A stretch of 64,000 nucleotides of DNA. Source: Symbiodinium natans. Its lineage: Eukaryota; Sar; Dinophyceae; Suessiales; Symbiodiniaceae. The stretch spans positions 62,001-126,000 of the forward strand of contig CAJNDS010002724.1 in the NCBI GenBank assembly GCA_905221605.1. The letters run 5' to 3'. A program made the translations under genes and the position numbers. The notes under the pieces were generated by a model. That model saw only the letters and a list, made by a program, of their open reading frames with translations. It was not told the DNA's origin and made no database searches. Below are positions 14,800-26,200 of this stretch, one piece after another (position 1 is the first letter of the stretch; every line of letters starts with the position of its first letter).

Positions 14800-17260
14800 G
14801 AAGCCTCTTGCACGGCGTTTAAGTCTTTGTCAGTCAAAATTAGAACAGCAGGCAGCAAGGCGGCAAAGTGTAAACCGGAACTTTCTCTAACTGTAATCGT
14901 CCAAGAGCACTTCCATGCGGCACCAAGCTGTGCGGAGATCGGTTTCCTTGACGGATGCTTTTTAAGTATTTGCGGAAATGTGCAAGCTTGAGTGTGCTTG
15001 TGCTTAGAGATCTTTAATGAGCCAGCAAAAACAGAAACATGAGTGTTTATCTTTAAAGTGATTTGGAACGATGATTTCTACTTTTTTGTTGAAAGGATTG
15101 CTTTTAGATTCTCGATTATTTTTCTGTGATACGCTGTGTTAAGTAAGTCAGTTAGTTGAAAATTCGTTCTGAAGCACTTTAAGCTTACAATTAATTCGTT
15201 TTGTACGCGCCGACTGAGAGGCTTGTTTGTTTTACTTGCAACGAGAAGCTGTAAAAGCCAGATCTGGCTTCCCGTGTGAAAAAACGCCGCAACTGCGCCC
15301 AAAAATGGCTTCTAAACTGGATTCCAATTTGAGGGACTCTTTTCGGTGCCCAGAATTGAGTTGCTTTTGGAACCCATTTAAGTTCAACAAGAATTGAAAT
15401 TACAGACAACAAGATTTTTCGATTTGATACTGTTGCATCAACACTTAAGAAAACAAAAAACACCGTCAACACGTGTTCTTGGCTTGCTAAACTCTTGCAT
15501 TGTTCGCGTGCGATCTTTCTTGCACTGTAAGGTCACTTCGGCTTTTCTACCTTTTGGATTGATTTCTTGCCCTCTTTTCGTCTCCAAATCCCACCTTTCA
15601 CCACTTGCACACTTCCACACTTGAACTGCCAGTAGAACCAAGTTCGGCATTGTTTGGCGCAAAACTCTTTAAAGTGGAAAGAGTGAAGAGATGTCGGGCA
15701 AAAACAAGTCGATCCGTGCAAAAGGCTTGCAAGGTGACAAGAAGATAAAGTCGTGCAAGAGTGCAAGCTTCTTGCAGGATACCTGCGTTTCCTTGCGGCT
15801 TCTTGCGAGTTTGGGCTTTGATGGCAAAGAATGAGCGTTTTCTGCGCTTGCAAAGCACAGAGGTTTTCTTGGACTTGCAAAAGGCTTCTTGCGAGAGCCG
15901 AAGTCTTGGCGCCGCACAAGTAAAAGTACAAATTTTTTCCAGTTGGATTTGGAAAATTGCAGGATTTTCTAGCAATGTTAATCCTGCATGCATGTGTTGG
16001 AAGGGTGCAAAGCTAAACAATGTGGGCAGGTCAATGGCCAATTAACGTTGTCGTACTGTGGAGGTTACTGGAGCTTTCCGACCTTTTCCTGTCCCTCATC
16101 TTGGGTTTCAGATTCTCCAGGTTTTGGTGCAAGGCCTGAAGGCAGAAGAGGAGAAAAGAAGAATGCAGAGTCAACAAGAACTTAAAAATGCAACTTTTTT
16201 CTGCTTGGTGGAAACTGCAGCTTAGAAAAGTTCAATGCTTTAAAACAAGTGTTTTTAAAAGCCTCTGACAGTGCCGTTTGGACAGAAACCAACTGCAGGA
16301 CAAGACAAGTTTAACCGTGGTGTTGATTCGTTAAGATGTCCAAGCCAAACCACTTGAAAATGCAAAGTGTATTGCCAGAATGTGAATAGCCTTTGGAAAT
16401 TTTGAAAATGTCGTTCTGGCCATAATGAGAAATCAGTGTGATTTTTTTTAATGTTATCAAGAAATGCAAAAACGGTCTTTTTGAACCTTTGAGAAATCAG
16501 AAAACTGGAAAGAAGCAGAATTGTAAAAATTAGACATTTTCTTCAGATTCAGCAAGCAGATTCTTATACAGCAACATTTTTTTTTTGAGTTCAAATTGCC
16601 TTTGCCCGTCTGAACAGAATTTTTCTCTTGCTTTTGTTCAATGTTTTTTTGTTTTTTTTTGTTCGGATTCTCTCGGTTAAGTCGCAAGTTTTTAGAAAGA
16701 CAGAGTCTGCACTAAACCAAAACACAAACAGTTCGTTCAGCAAGTGTTTTGGTAAGTGCCAGCCCGGTAAGCTGTCGATTAACTGGAAAAAATTGCAATC
16801 GAAACTTAAAGACATCCATAAGAATGTGCATGTTGTGGTTTTGCGAGTGTGCACAGAGCGTTGTGGTGTGTGTGTGTGTGTGTGTGTAAGCGTTTGTGGT
16901 TGCAAAGTGGGTTGGTTTGCGGGTGCATGTCTTTGACTTTGTGTGCAAGGAAAGTGTCAGTGTAAAAGTGGCAAGGCATGGAGTCTGAGAAGTGAAAAAA
17001 AAGGTTTGGTGGTGTGTGTTTGCGTGTATGTCGGCTGGGACAACCTGTCTTATGACAGGAGTTTGCGATGGTTTGTGTTTCGTTTTGGAACATGTTTAGA
17101 GCCAGGGCATTCTTGGTGTTAAAGTGCCAGCTTTGGCGCCGTAACGTGGGCAAGCTTGGCTAGTTTTAGAAAGGGAAGGCAAAGTCTTTCCCTGAAACGA
17201 AATCTGCAGGAGTTTCCTGCTGTTTTGGTGCCTTCTGCAGAAGAGGCTGGATCCAGTTCC
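14800..17260. other. AT-rich non-genic stretch
   Basis: Clearly more A/T-rich than its neighbours, with many CTTGCA/TTGCAAG words at 15700-15930 and homopolymer runs near 16570-16660. It includes a (TG)n microsatellite at about 16866-16888. It may hold introns of the ubiquitin-protease gene, but no exon could be supported. Confidence 0.4.
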
Positions 17261-17261
17261 C

Positions 17262-18440
17262 TTTCGGCGAAGGGGCTTCGAAGCCTTCGCCGCCGAAGGG
17301 TCGAAGGGGAGGAGGGGTAGGGGGAGGGAGGGCGTGAAGGTCTGAAGGCTTCGAAGGCTTCGAAGGGTGAGGACGAAGGCTTCGAAGGCTTCGAAGGGTG
17401 AGGATGAAGGGCTTCGAAGCCTTCCAAGTGAAGACGAAGGGAGGGGGCTTCGAAGGCGAGGACGAAGGGGGCTTCGAAGACTCCGTCTCATCACTACTCC
17501 TCTGATTTTTCGAATAAAGAAATACAAAAAAACAAAAGAAGATTCGAGGGGAGTGGAATTTAGAAGAAATTCCCTTCTCCCTTCTCTCTGATTTTTCGAA
17601 AGATGAAATAGAATAACCAAAAAGATTCGAAGGAGGTGGAATTTAGAACACATTCCCTTCTCTCTTCTCCCTTCCTCCCCCCAATTCTCCAGGCTTTGAA
17701 GGTAAAAACGAAGGGGAAGGGCTTCGAAAGCTTCGAAGGGAGGACGAAGGGAGCTTCGAAGGCTTCGAAGGAGGACGAAGGGGGCTTCGAAGGCTTCGAA
17801 GGTGAGGACGAAGGAGGCTTCGAAGGCTCCGTCTCATCACTACTCCTCTGATTTTTCGAATACAGAAATACAAAAAACAAAAGAAGATTCGAGGGAGGTG
17901 GAATTTAGAAGAAATTCCCTTCTCCCTTCTTTCTGATTGTTCGAAAGATGAAATACGAATAACCAAAAAGATTCGAGTGGGGTAGAATTTAGAACACATC
18001 CCCTTCTCTCTTCTCCCTTCCTCCCCCCAATTCTCCAGGCTTTGAAGGTAAAAACGAAGGGGAAGGGCTTCGAAAGCTTCGAAGGGAGGACGAAGGGAGC
18101 TTCGAAGGCTTGGACGAAGGGGCTTCGAAGGCTTCGAAGGTGAGGACGAAGGGAGCTTCGAAGGCTTCGAAGGTGAGGACGAAGGGGGGAGGGGCTTCGA
18201 AGGCTTCGAAGGTGAGGACGAAGGGGGCTTTTCGTCCTCCCTTCAAAGCCTTCGAAGCCTTCGAAGCCCCCTTCGTTCTCATGAGCCGAAGGGGGGCTTC
18301 AGATCTTCAGCGCGAAGGGGCTTCGAAGCCTCCCCTTCGACCCTTCGCCTTCGAAGGCTTCGAAGGCTTCGAAGGCTTCGAAGGGGAGGATGAAGCCCCC
18401 TTCATAACTGAAGCCCCCTCTCGTGAAGGTTCTCGGAACC
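17262..18440. repeat. CTTCGAAGG satellite-like array
   Basis: Hundreds of bases built from CTTCGAAGG and GGTGAGGACGAAGGG. The core CTTCGAAG is a perfect palindrome, so the array reads alike on both strands and can self-fold. Interrupted by two A/T-rich blocks that belong to a longer tandem unit. Long open frames across it (Phe-Glu-Ala or Ser-Lys-Ala repeats) are by-products. Confidence 0.85.
17481..18170. repeat. 346-base tandem duplication within the satellite
   Basis: Unit 1 starts CTCCGTCTCATCACTACTCC at 17481 and unit 2 starts identically at 17827. The two copies agree over nearly their whole length apart from single-base changes and small indels, including the A/T-rich block with ATTTTTCGAATA and AACCAAAAAGATTCGA. 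Divergence is low, so the duplication is recent. Confidence 0.85.
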
Positions 18441-19152
18441 TGCCGCACTGCCTGCAGAAAAATCGCCTCAGCCACTTTTGCATTCGAAAGGCGAGGACGT
18501 TCAAACGAACTTTTCGATCCCAAAGAAGAAAAGCTTTTTTTTGACAACAAAGGGATCAGAGTCTTGAACTAGCTAGCAGAAAGCAGAAACTGTTAGAAGT
18601 TTGCCAGAGTTTTTTGCGCGTGCAAAAAGAGCTGTGCGTTTTTGGAGTCGATTCCGGTGCATGGTCAGGCTGTAGGGGAATCTAGGTTCAGATCAAGGCT
18701 TCGTTTTTGACGTGGTTGTTTAGCAGTGTTTGCTTCCGTAGACACAGTTTTGGGTGGCTTGTCAGCTTGATGGGTGGCTGCGTACGCCTCCTTTGAAGAC
18801 GTGACGCCTTGAGCGGCGGACCGCTCTTGCTGCAAGGCCCCTTAAAAAAGATCGCAGCGCCTCGAGCGACGCGGCGTTTTGAGCGGTTAAAGTCAACCGC
18901 GCGCGACGCCGCGCCCGGCAAAAACAGCTTCGCCCTTGACAGCAGCTAAAGCAGGCAGGATCCGAGAACCTTCACGAAGGGGGGGCTTCAGTTGTGAAGG
19001 GGGCTTCATCCTCCCCTTGGAAGCCTTCGAAGCCTTCGAAGCCTTCGAAGGCGAAGGGTCGAAGGGGGGGCTTCGAAGCCCCTTCGCGCTGAAGGTCTGA
19101 AGCCCCCCTTCGGCTCATGAGAACGAAGGGGGCTTGGAAGGCTTCGAAGGGG
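18246..19152. repeat. Foldback element: two arms of about 199 bases around a 509-base spacer
   Basis: 18246-18444 and 18954-19152 are near-perfect reverse complements. Landmarks: TTCTCATGAGCCGAAGGGGG on the left and the complementary CCCCCTTCGGCTCATGAGAA on the right; GTTCTCGGAACCTGCC against GGCAGGATCCGAGAAC at the inner ends. The spacer has no transposase-like frame. It contains a small hairpin, GAGCGGCGGACCGCTC, near 18812, and GC-rich sequence at 18860-18920. This is a non-autonomous foldback-type structure or an inverted duplication of the satellite edge. Confidence 0.8.
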
Positions 19153-19169
19153 GATCCAGCCCCAACCTA

Positions 19170-19390
19170 AGAGACTGACACGCGAAGCGCAGGTCCAGCA
19201 GCAAGGAAGCCTACTTTCAGGCTCCGTCGCATCAAATTGCAGCTGTCCACACAGATGCCTGCGTGTTTCTTGTGGGTTTTCCTGCTAACAGACTGCCGAG
19301 ACTTGCGCCTCTTGGCAGATTCCTGCAGCTCCTTCGTTCAGACTGCCTACAGTTCTCTTGTTGGCTCTGGGCTCAGAGTCGGGACAGTGG
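19170..19390 (+). repeat. Dispersed hairpin repeat, copy B
   Basis: Contains GCAAGGAAGCCTACTT, GATGCCTGCGTGTTTCTTG, the imperfect hairpin CTGCCGAGA...CCTCTTGGCAG and CAGTTCTCTTGTTGGC. It is collinear with copy C, 345 bases downstream, and with the inverted copy A at 13.4 kb. Confidence 0.7.
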
Positions 19391-19511
19391 GTTTGCTTTG
19401 TGGTTTGGGTGCAAAAAAAATTCTGCGCGGAGCAGTAAGAGGGGCAGTAAGAGCAATGGGAAGCAAGTGTGCCACTCAGCAACAACCTACCTGCAAGCAC
19501 GCTTGAGGACC

Positions 19512-19685
19512 TGGAGACTAGACACGCTAAGTGCAGGTCCAGTAGCAAGGAAGCCTACTTGGCAGGCTTTGTGGCATCCAAGCTGCAGCATGCCCAGACG
19601 CCTGCTTTGTTCCTGCAGCCGCAAGCTGCAGGCTGCCAATAAGCCGCTTCTTGGCCAGTCCCTGCAAATTGCATAGAATAGATTT
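19512..19685 (+). repeat. Dispersed hairpin repeat, copy C
   Basis: Starts GAGACTAGACACGCTAAGTG and shares GCAAGGAAGCCTACTT, CAAGCTGCAGCATGCC and CGCCTGCTTTGTTCCTG with copy B. Copies B and C form a diverged direct pair. Confidence 0.7.
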
Positions 19686-19864
19686 CCCTGGCGCCTGTGA
19701 GCATGACACGGACCCTGCAGGTCAAGCATGCCGGTGCCCTTGCTGACCCTTGCAGTCAGGGCAGCGACTGCGCTGAGGTTGCTTACTGCGCGCTTTTTTT
19801 GGTCAGTAAGAGCGAGAACGCCAAGGAAGTGCATTGCGCGTTAACGCAGCGAGGTCTCTGCCCT

Positions 19865-19892
19865 CTCACAGCACGCGTCCGCGTGCTGTGAG
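19865..19892. repeat. Perfect 13-base-arm palindrome
   Basis: Arms CTCACAGCACGCG and CGCGTGCTGTGAG enclose only a TC dinucleotide. Perfectly complementary. No gene is adjacent that would make it a terminator. Confidence 0.9.
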
Positions 19893-20399
19893 CGCTGTGC
19901 TGCTACTGTGTGGCAAAACAAGTTTTTGGTTTCAACTCTCTGTGCATTCACATTACTTGTCAACCTAATTGCAAGAAGGTGTACTGAGTGCTGCGCAATT
20001 GCTACGGCCCTGGTTGTGTGGGGACTGTCCTTACGGATGCGTTGGGCAGTTTAGGTGACGGAGGTTCCTTGCCTTACGGCCTACCCATACTTTCGCTTAA
20101 TGTCTGTACTAGACGTGGCGCAGCATTGCTATGGGTGACGGGCAACTGAGTGATTGGTGCCGGTAGGTTCTTGTTTTCATTGGTCTCACCTCGCTGGCCT
20201 TGCGTTAAGTTGTCTTGCAATAAGGGCCTCTGCGCTAGCGGTTGCTTCTTTGTAGTGACGACTTCTTTTACGCTCGCTAGCTTGCACAGTTGGACTCTCT
20301 AAGTAGATGTCTGTCTCACCCTGAGTGGATTGTCCACACAAGATTGGCCTACTGGGCTGCTGATGCAGTAAAGAGGCGACCATCTCAAAAAAATTCAAC

Positions 20400-20660
20400 T
20401 GGTTAACATTCCTAAATCTTGAACCCTAATCCTTTAAACCTTAACCTCAGAGGGTTAAAAGGTTTGGAGTTTGGGTTGAACTGCCGGGTTCAAATCTATA
20501 AAAACTTGGAGCCTAAACTGTTAATCCTGAGCCTTATAGAGGGTTGAGGTTTAGTTGCCGGCTTAGGTTCATAGTTGCCTAAATCTCAATGCCTAAACCG
20601 TTGAACCTTAACTTTAGAGGGTTTGCAAGTAAGGGGTCGGTTTAATTGCTGAGCCCTATG
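20400..20660. repeat. Degenerate CCTAAA/TTTAGG-like repeats
   Basis: CCTAAATCTTGAACCCTAATC at about 20411 returns as CCTAAATCTCAATGCCTAAA at about 20579 (period near 168), each followed by an AGAGGGTT motif. Looks like decayed telomere-type sequence that was then duplicated. More of the same tone appears at 20990-21110. Confidence 0.5.
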
Positions 20661-20774
20661 GGGCTTCGGGCTTTTGTTTGAGACCCCGCAGCTACAGACA
20701 CTCCCTGAATGTTAACCTGGTCTTAAGCTCTATGTTCTCTAGTGCCCCAATTAAAACATTTTGAAAAATATTTG

Positions 20775-20960
20775 TTTAATGTTGTTCCTACCCTCTTGTG
20801 TGGTATTGGCAGGACGTTTGCAGGGTGTTACTCTTACTCTTTTCCGTTTTTTGTGTGGTATTTGCAGGACTTTTGCAGGGTGCCAAGGGATCCCGGCAAA
20901 TTTTGACCCGCAAATGTTGTTCCTGCCCTTTTCCATTTTGTGTGGTATTTGCAGGAGGCA
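20775..20960 (+). repeat. Three irregular copies of a TTGTGTGGTATTTGCAGGA unit
   Basis: GTGTGGTATTGGCAGGAC, GTGTGGTATTTGCAGGAC and GTGTGGTATTTGCAGGAG occur near 20796, 20853 and 20939, each preceded by a T/C-rich stretch. The unit resembles a 3' splice site, but no exon follows. Confidence 0.6.
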
Positions 20961-21391
20961 GGAGGCAGGCAAAAGGTGTATATGCCCAGACCTTAGGTTT
21001 CTAAACCATTACACTAAAAGGGTTGAAGGTTTAGGTTTTTTTCAGGGTTGATCTCTAAAAATTCAGGATTCAAAGTTGGGTTTAAAGCCTTAAATCTTTT
21101 GGGTTATGCCTACGTTTGTAGGGGCTTGCTTCGTGTGGAAATGCAAAGAGAAAGCAGAATAAATACCAGCATCATGTTTTCTAGGGTATATGTATTGTAT
21201 CTCAAATGCAGATAATGGAAAAGAATGGTAAGCCTCGAACAGTAAGATTAGGAAGCATTCGAGCCAACAGTCAGTTGGGAAGCCTTCGAGTGCATGGGGT
21301 GATGCAAAAATCTTTTGCTGCAAGTCCCGGCGACGCGAGAATACTGTGAGCAAATGATTGGCAGCAAGCCTAGCTGATGCTCATGATGATT

Positions 21392-21394
<3 letters not shown>

Positions 21395-21458
<64 letters not shown>
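21395..21458. repeat. (CT)n microsatellite
   Basis: About 30 CT units with one TTT interruption near the 3' end. Confidence 0.95.
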
Positions 21459-21459
<1 letters not shown>

Positions 21460-21539
21460 CCTATATATGGGCGATGGAACGGGTGTCCTTTTCAATCGTT
21501 TTCTGCATCTTCAAGTGGAGGAAGGGGCCGCGCAAGAAG

Positions 21540-23070
21540 GAAAAGTAACATAAGAGATAGAGAGAGCTCCTTTCTTTACTTAATCATTCCCGTTCCTTTC
21601 TTCTTATCTGCTATTTGTCTTATTCGCTTGAAAAAGCAAAATAAGGGAAAGGGGGTTTTCTGAAGAGAAGGGAGGTCGCCCATCTGTGAAGAGCCTTACT
21701 TTGTCACTCCGTCTCCTTGCTTCCTGTCTCTTCTTTTCCTTGCAGCACGCTTCCACACAAATGGCATCCTTGTTATCTTTCCTCTTTCACTTCCCTTCCC
21801 CTTCTCTCCTTCTGCTTACTTTTAGCTGATAAAACACAAAGGAACTTGTATGAGAAAAAGAAAGGAGGAATTGGAGGCCCTGTTTCTTTCTTCTCCTGTT
21901 TCAATGGATGGGGAAAGTGAGCGGGGTTGGCTCCTTGCCCGTAGACTCGTAGACCCTCCCCATGCGTAGCAAATCCCTCCTCTCGCCTCTGTTCTTTTCC
22001 TTGTTCCCAAACGGAAAACGAAAACGGGTTCCTTTACATGTTCATTGTTCTTCCTGTTGTGTTTAATTTCAAAGGGAAAAGAACAAGCGAAGATAAAGAT
22101 AAGAAAGAGATGAAAGATGAAAACGAGCACCATCTTCTCTTTGCCTTATTTTTGCACCTCCCTCTCCTGTCTTCATGTATTTCCATTCTTGTCATTGCTC
22201 TTCCCATGAATATTGCATTCCTTTTGATCTCTCCTCTCTCCTTTCTCTCTCCCTTCTCTTCTCTTGTTCTCCTTTAAAGCTCAAAAACACACAAAAGAAT
22301 AAAAGAAGGAAAAGAAGAAAAGAGATAGGGAAAGACATTGAAGAGCTCCACTGCCTGTTGTTTCATTCCCTTTCCTCTCTTTCTATGTGTTGTTTTCCTT
22401 GTCGTTTCAGAAAGCAAACAAAATAAGGGCAGGGGGGCTTCCTGAAGAGGAGAGAGGTCACCTGTCTGCGAAGAGCAAGACTAGCCTTGTCTTTTGTAAT
22501 TATAGAGGGACAAGGAGAGACAAGGAAGGGAGAGATGATAGAAAAAGAAAATGCCATCTTCTTTGCGCCTTGTTGTGTTTCTCCGTCTCCTTGTTTCTTG
22601 TCTCTTCTCTTCTTTTCAGTGCCCTTCCAGAAAATTATAATGGCCTCCTTGTTGTCTCGCCTCTCTCATTTCCCTTTCCCTTCTCTCCTTCTGCTTCCTT
22701 TCAAACGGATAGAACACAAAAAAGGAGCTTGTATGATAAAGCAGTGGAAGGGTAAGCAGAGGGTGACTCCTTGCGCGTGGACCTTACCCTTATCCTTTTC
22801 ATAATTCATCCTTTTTAGTTTCTTATTTCGAAAATACAGAGGAAAGGGAGAGATACGGGAGAGAGGATAGATAAAGAAGAGTGCCATCTTTTTTGCGCCT
22901 TGTTTTGTCTCTCCCTCTCCTCTATATTCATCTTTCTTCTATGCTTTTCTTGGTTTTTCCCACTAAAATTGTGTTCCTGTTATCTCTCACTCCTTCTCTT
23001 CTCCTGTTCCCCTTGAAGTGACAAAAAACACAAGAAAGGAAGAACAAGAGGGGAACGGCCTGTTGCAATG
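21540..23070. repeat. Array of about four diverged ~370-base purine/pyrimidine-skewed units
   Basis: Shared landmarks recur: ATGCCATCTTCTTTGCGCC-like (about 22131, 22550, 22881), CTCCGTCTCCTTG with TCTTCTTTTC (about 21708, 22582), CTCTCCTTCTGCTT (about 21802, 22684) and an A-rich end AAAACACAAAAGGA. Within each unit the + strand runs from pyrimidine-rich to purine-rich. Copies are too diverged for recent amplification. No coding potential. Confidence 0.65.
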
Positions 23071-23202
23071 AATCAGGAAAAGAGCATAGGAGACAAAGAA
23101 GGGAATTGAAGAGCTCATCTCGCCACTTTCTCATGCAATTTCCTTTCTATCCACCACACCAAAACACGACTCTCAGCTTCCAAATAAACCCTATTTAAGC
23201 CA

Positions 23203-23279
23203 CCCACGGGGGGAGGGGTGGGGGAGGTGGGGGGGCAGGTGGGGGGGAGGGGGGGGGCAGGGGGGGGGGGAGGGGGAGA
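23203..23279 (+). repeat. Long G-tract region, G-quadruplex prone
   Basis: About 77 bases composed almost only of G runs of 4-10 separated by A, T or CA. Many sets of four G-runs are available. The abrupt change from A/T-rich to G-only could also be an assembly-fragile site. Confidence 0.9.
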
Positions 23280-23283
23280 TGTG

Positions 23284-26200
23284 CTACCAGTAAGCCACGG
23301 TTTTCAAGGCTCTTCCAGGTCGGTCCGTACACCGCTGCCTTGTCGGCAGTGACAGGCCCTTCACGTGTTCTCCATTGTGGCTTAGCCGTGCAGGCCTGCG
23401 GATGGCCCGCGGCCATGCCCTGGCACCTGGCTGCACGTGCCTGGGGTTGCAGGACGCAACTTGACCTCTGCAAGCACCGCCGCGAAGCGGTGTGGTGCCC
23501 TTTGCGACCGATCTTGCTGCAAGTTCGGCGCTTTTCCTAGCGCAGGCTGTCGGTTGCACGCTCCAGTCTCCGGTGGGCGATACGAGCTTTGAACTTGTGG
23601 TGTTGACACGCATTTTCTGTGCAAGGTCTTTCAAGTATCCTGAGAGATTGCACAGAGGTGGTATTAGTTGCCGGTCGGGCCGGTGGTGACTGACAGGGTG
23701 TATGACGCACACCCCTTCCTTCAGCTGTTGCTGAGGGCCATACGTTGAGAGGATTGTCGATTTCAGATGTGAGACAACGGCTGCGCTGCCTTCTGGTTTC
23801 AGGAAACCATCAGTACTTTTTAGAGGCTGATGATTAGATTCAGTGGCAATACCCTGCATGTTCCACTGGTGGTGAGATGTTCCCCGTAGTTCCCATGCTA
23901 GACCTCTGGGCTTCGGAGTGCTGACATGAGAGGCCCCGTGCATCCTTTATGCACGTCTATGGTTGTGCTCAAGCCACACATGTGTTCTTTGAATGGGAAG
24001 CCCAAAAAGCCCAAAGGGGTCGTCAGGCGATCGCGACTTGCATGTCAAAGGGTTTGGCCCACATCGCACACGCACGTACACACACTTCACCGACATTTTT
24101 GACCTTGCATGATTTCCTGTGCATCCGGTAAGAAAACGGACTGGCGACTTGATCCCTGCTGAGTGGCCAGGCTTGTTCATAGAGGAGGCTGCTCTTGGCG
24201 AGTGGTGCAAACCCAGGTGCAAACATTGAACCTGAATGCGGCATAAGGTTGAGCAGATACATTGCGTGCTGCCGGTTCAATTTTGATAAGTTGTGATAGG
24301 TTGGCGACGGTTGTATTGGCATTTGTGACAACATGTGCTGTTTCATCATTCTTGCAAGTGCGCTTCGCCGCAGAAATCAAAGCCGTGTGGTGGCAAACTT
24401 GCCTTCGAAAGGCATTTTTGCGACGTTGCCGCTTGTGAAATTCCAGCTCGCTGCGTGGTTTGTGGCTCTTGCCAACATTTTCAAGTGTCGGCTGTTTGCC
24501 CATTCCTTTGCATTTTCCCTGGGCAATTCGGGTGCTGGCCTTAACCATCTTAACTTTGTGTTCTGGTTGTGGTAGTCTCATGCGGGCAGCGGCAGTAGCG
24601 TAACACATGCCAAAAACATCTCCTCACTTCAGGAAGTCATTGCGTGCTCGGCAGCCAAGAACAGAGTGGTGTTTTGTCAAGGCCAATGCCGCTCAATGGA
24701 CACCACGAGAGCGATGGTGGAACGGCATGGTCAGGAGAAGGAAAGTCGCAGGCAGGGAGCATGTCGGAACCGTTTGTGCGCTTGTCCTGCAAGTGTGAAA
24801 GTTGCTTGCTGCACTTCTTCCCAAGGATGAGTTGATGATGAAGGACGAATGCATCCTGGTCAATTACATGGATGAGGCTCGTTCAAAGATTGTGCAGAAT
24901 TTTGCTTTGCGAGCCAAGTTGGGGCATGAATAGCGCATGGCTGAATGGCTGGGAAGGTTATCGGCCACAACAACAAATACAATTGTCACAAGTTTGCACC
25001 TGGCCAGCCACGCGGCTTACTGTCCTTGACTAAGAGCGTGAGTGCGTTTGTGGTAAATCTTGTTGTTTTGTTTCTCATGTGTGTTATCACGAGTAACGAG
25101 TCCCACAGGCACAGGGCCTTTTCCGTGCTGCTTTTCGATAGTGAGAATCGTCTGCTGCTCGGGCCTCGGAATTCGCTTCCCATCCCATGATGCTGTGATT
25201 GCCTCGTTTCGACTGCTTGCCCTGCCCGGCTGTGCCAATGTGTTTGCCACTTCCAGGCTCCAACAGCGGGCAAGAAGCAAGATCACCTTCCCTCTGGTGT
25301 GGACCAATACGTGTCCTAGCCCGAGAAGGAAAGCCTGTATCAGGAGGCGTGGCCAGATACACGCAGATGTTGCAGAGGTTGCAGCCACCCTTTGTACGGC
25401 ATGAAGCCATGCGAAGTGGATGCGCAGTGGCCTCAGTGGCCTTTGTAAGGGAGAACGGCTTTTGAGCTTGATTTCCACAAGTCCGTTTTGTGGAACGAGA
25501 TCCCAAAGCGTGAGGCCGGAGGCCGTTGCGTCGGGTGACCCCAAGGGTGTCAAGGCAAGGACAGCTTTCTAGCAGCACTTCGATGCCACGTGGAATGCTG
25601 CCCTGCCTTGATCTGTCCTTGTGCAGCCGGTGGAACTTGGGGTTTTCTTGGCTTATTGCAGTCATGTCACAGTACTTTTGAGGCGGCTGCAGTTCGCAAG
25701 CTCGGGCATGAGTTGGGGATTCCAGCGGTGGGCGCCTTGGGGGTCGAGCTGCGGAGCGGAGATTGTCTTAGGCCAATGCGGCACCGAGGCGTCGCTGGAG
25801 ATTTCGCGCTTCAAGTTTCTGACCCGTGCGGTGCTGAGCGCTTTGAAGGAAGCACTTAATCGTCTGTACCGGGCGCGCTGGTCATGTGCCCCAAGGTGTT
25901 CACTACTGGGCAGTCGATGTCAGAACGCATGGTGATGAGGCAGGTGACAATGGCAGTTCGATCGAGCCGGCGGTGCCAGCCTTCCCAGCCTTGCCTCAGG
26001 CAATATGGGGTGAACACGAGATTGATCATATCCTGTGCAGCTCTCGGCCGACTTGATGTAGGCGTGCTTGCTGCCAATCTGATGTCTGTTTGTAGCGTGG
26101 AGGTTGTACCGGCTGAACCCCGGTGAGACGCTGACGCTTAAACCCAATCCGGAAGAGGTGGAGGCCAAGCCTTCAGCTTCCCAGCACACGTCACTGACCG

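Noticed and set aside
17989-18544. Long open frames with Phe-Glu-Ala or Ser-Lys-Ala repeats
   Set aside because: Pure translation of the palindromic CTTCGAAGG satellite; open in several frames on both strands.
23284-23943. 219-codon open frame on the minus strand
   Set aside because: Low-complexity-free but with no recognisable domain, no codon-level sign of a gene and overlap with several other open frames; reported only as part of an unassigned stretch.
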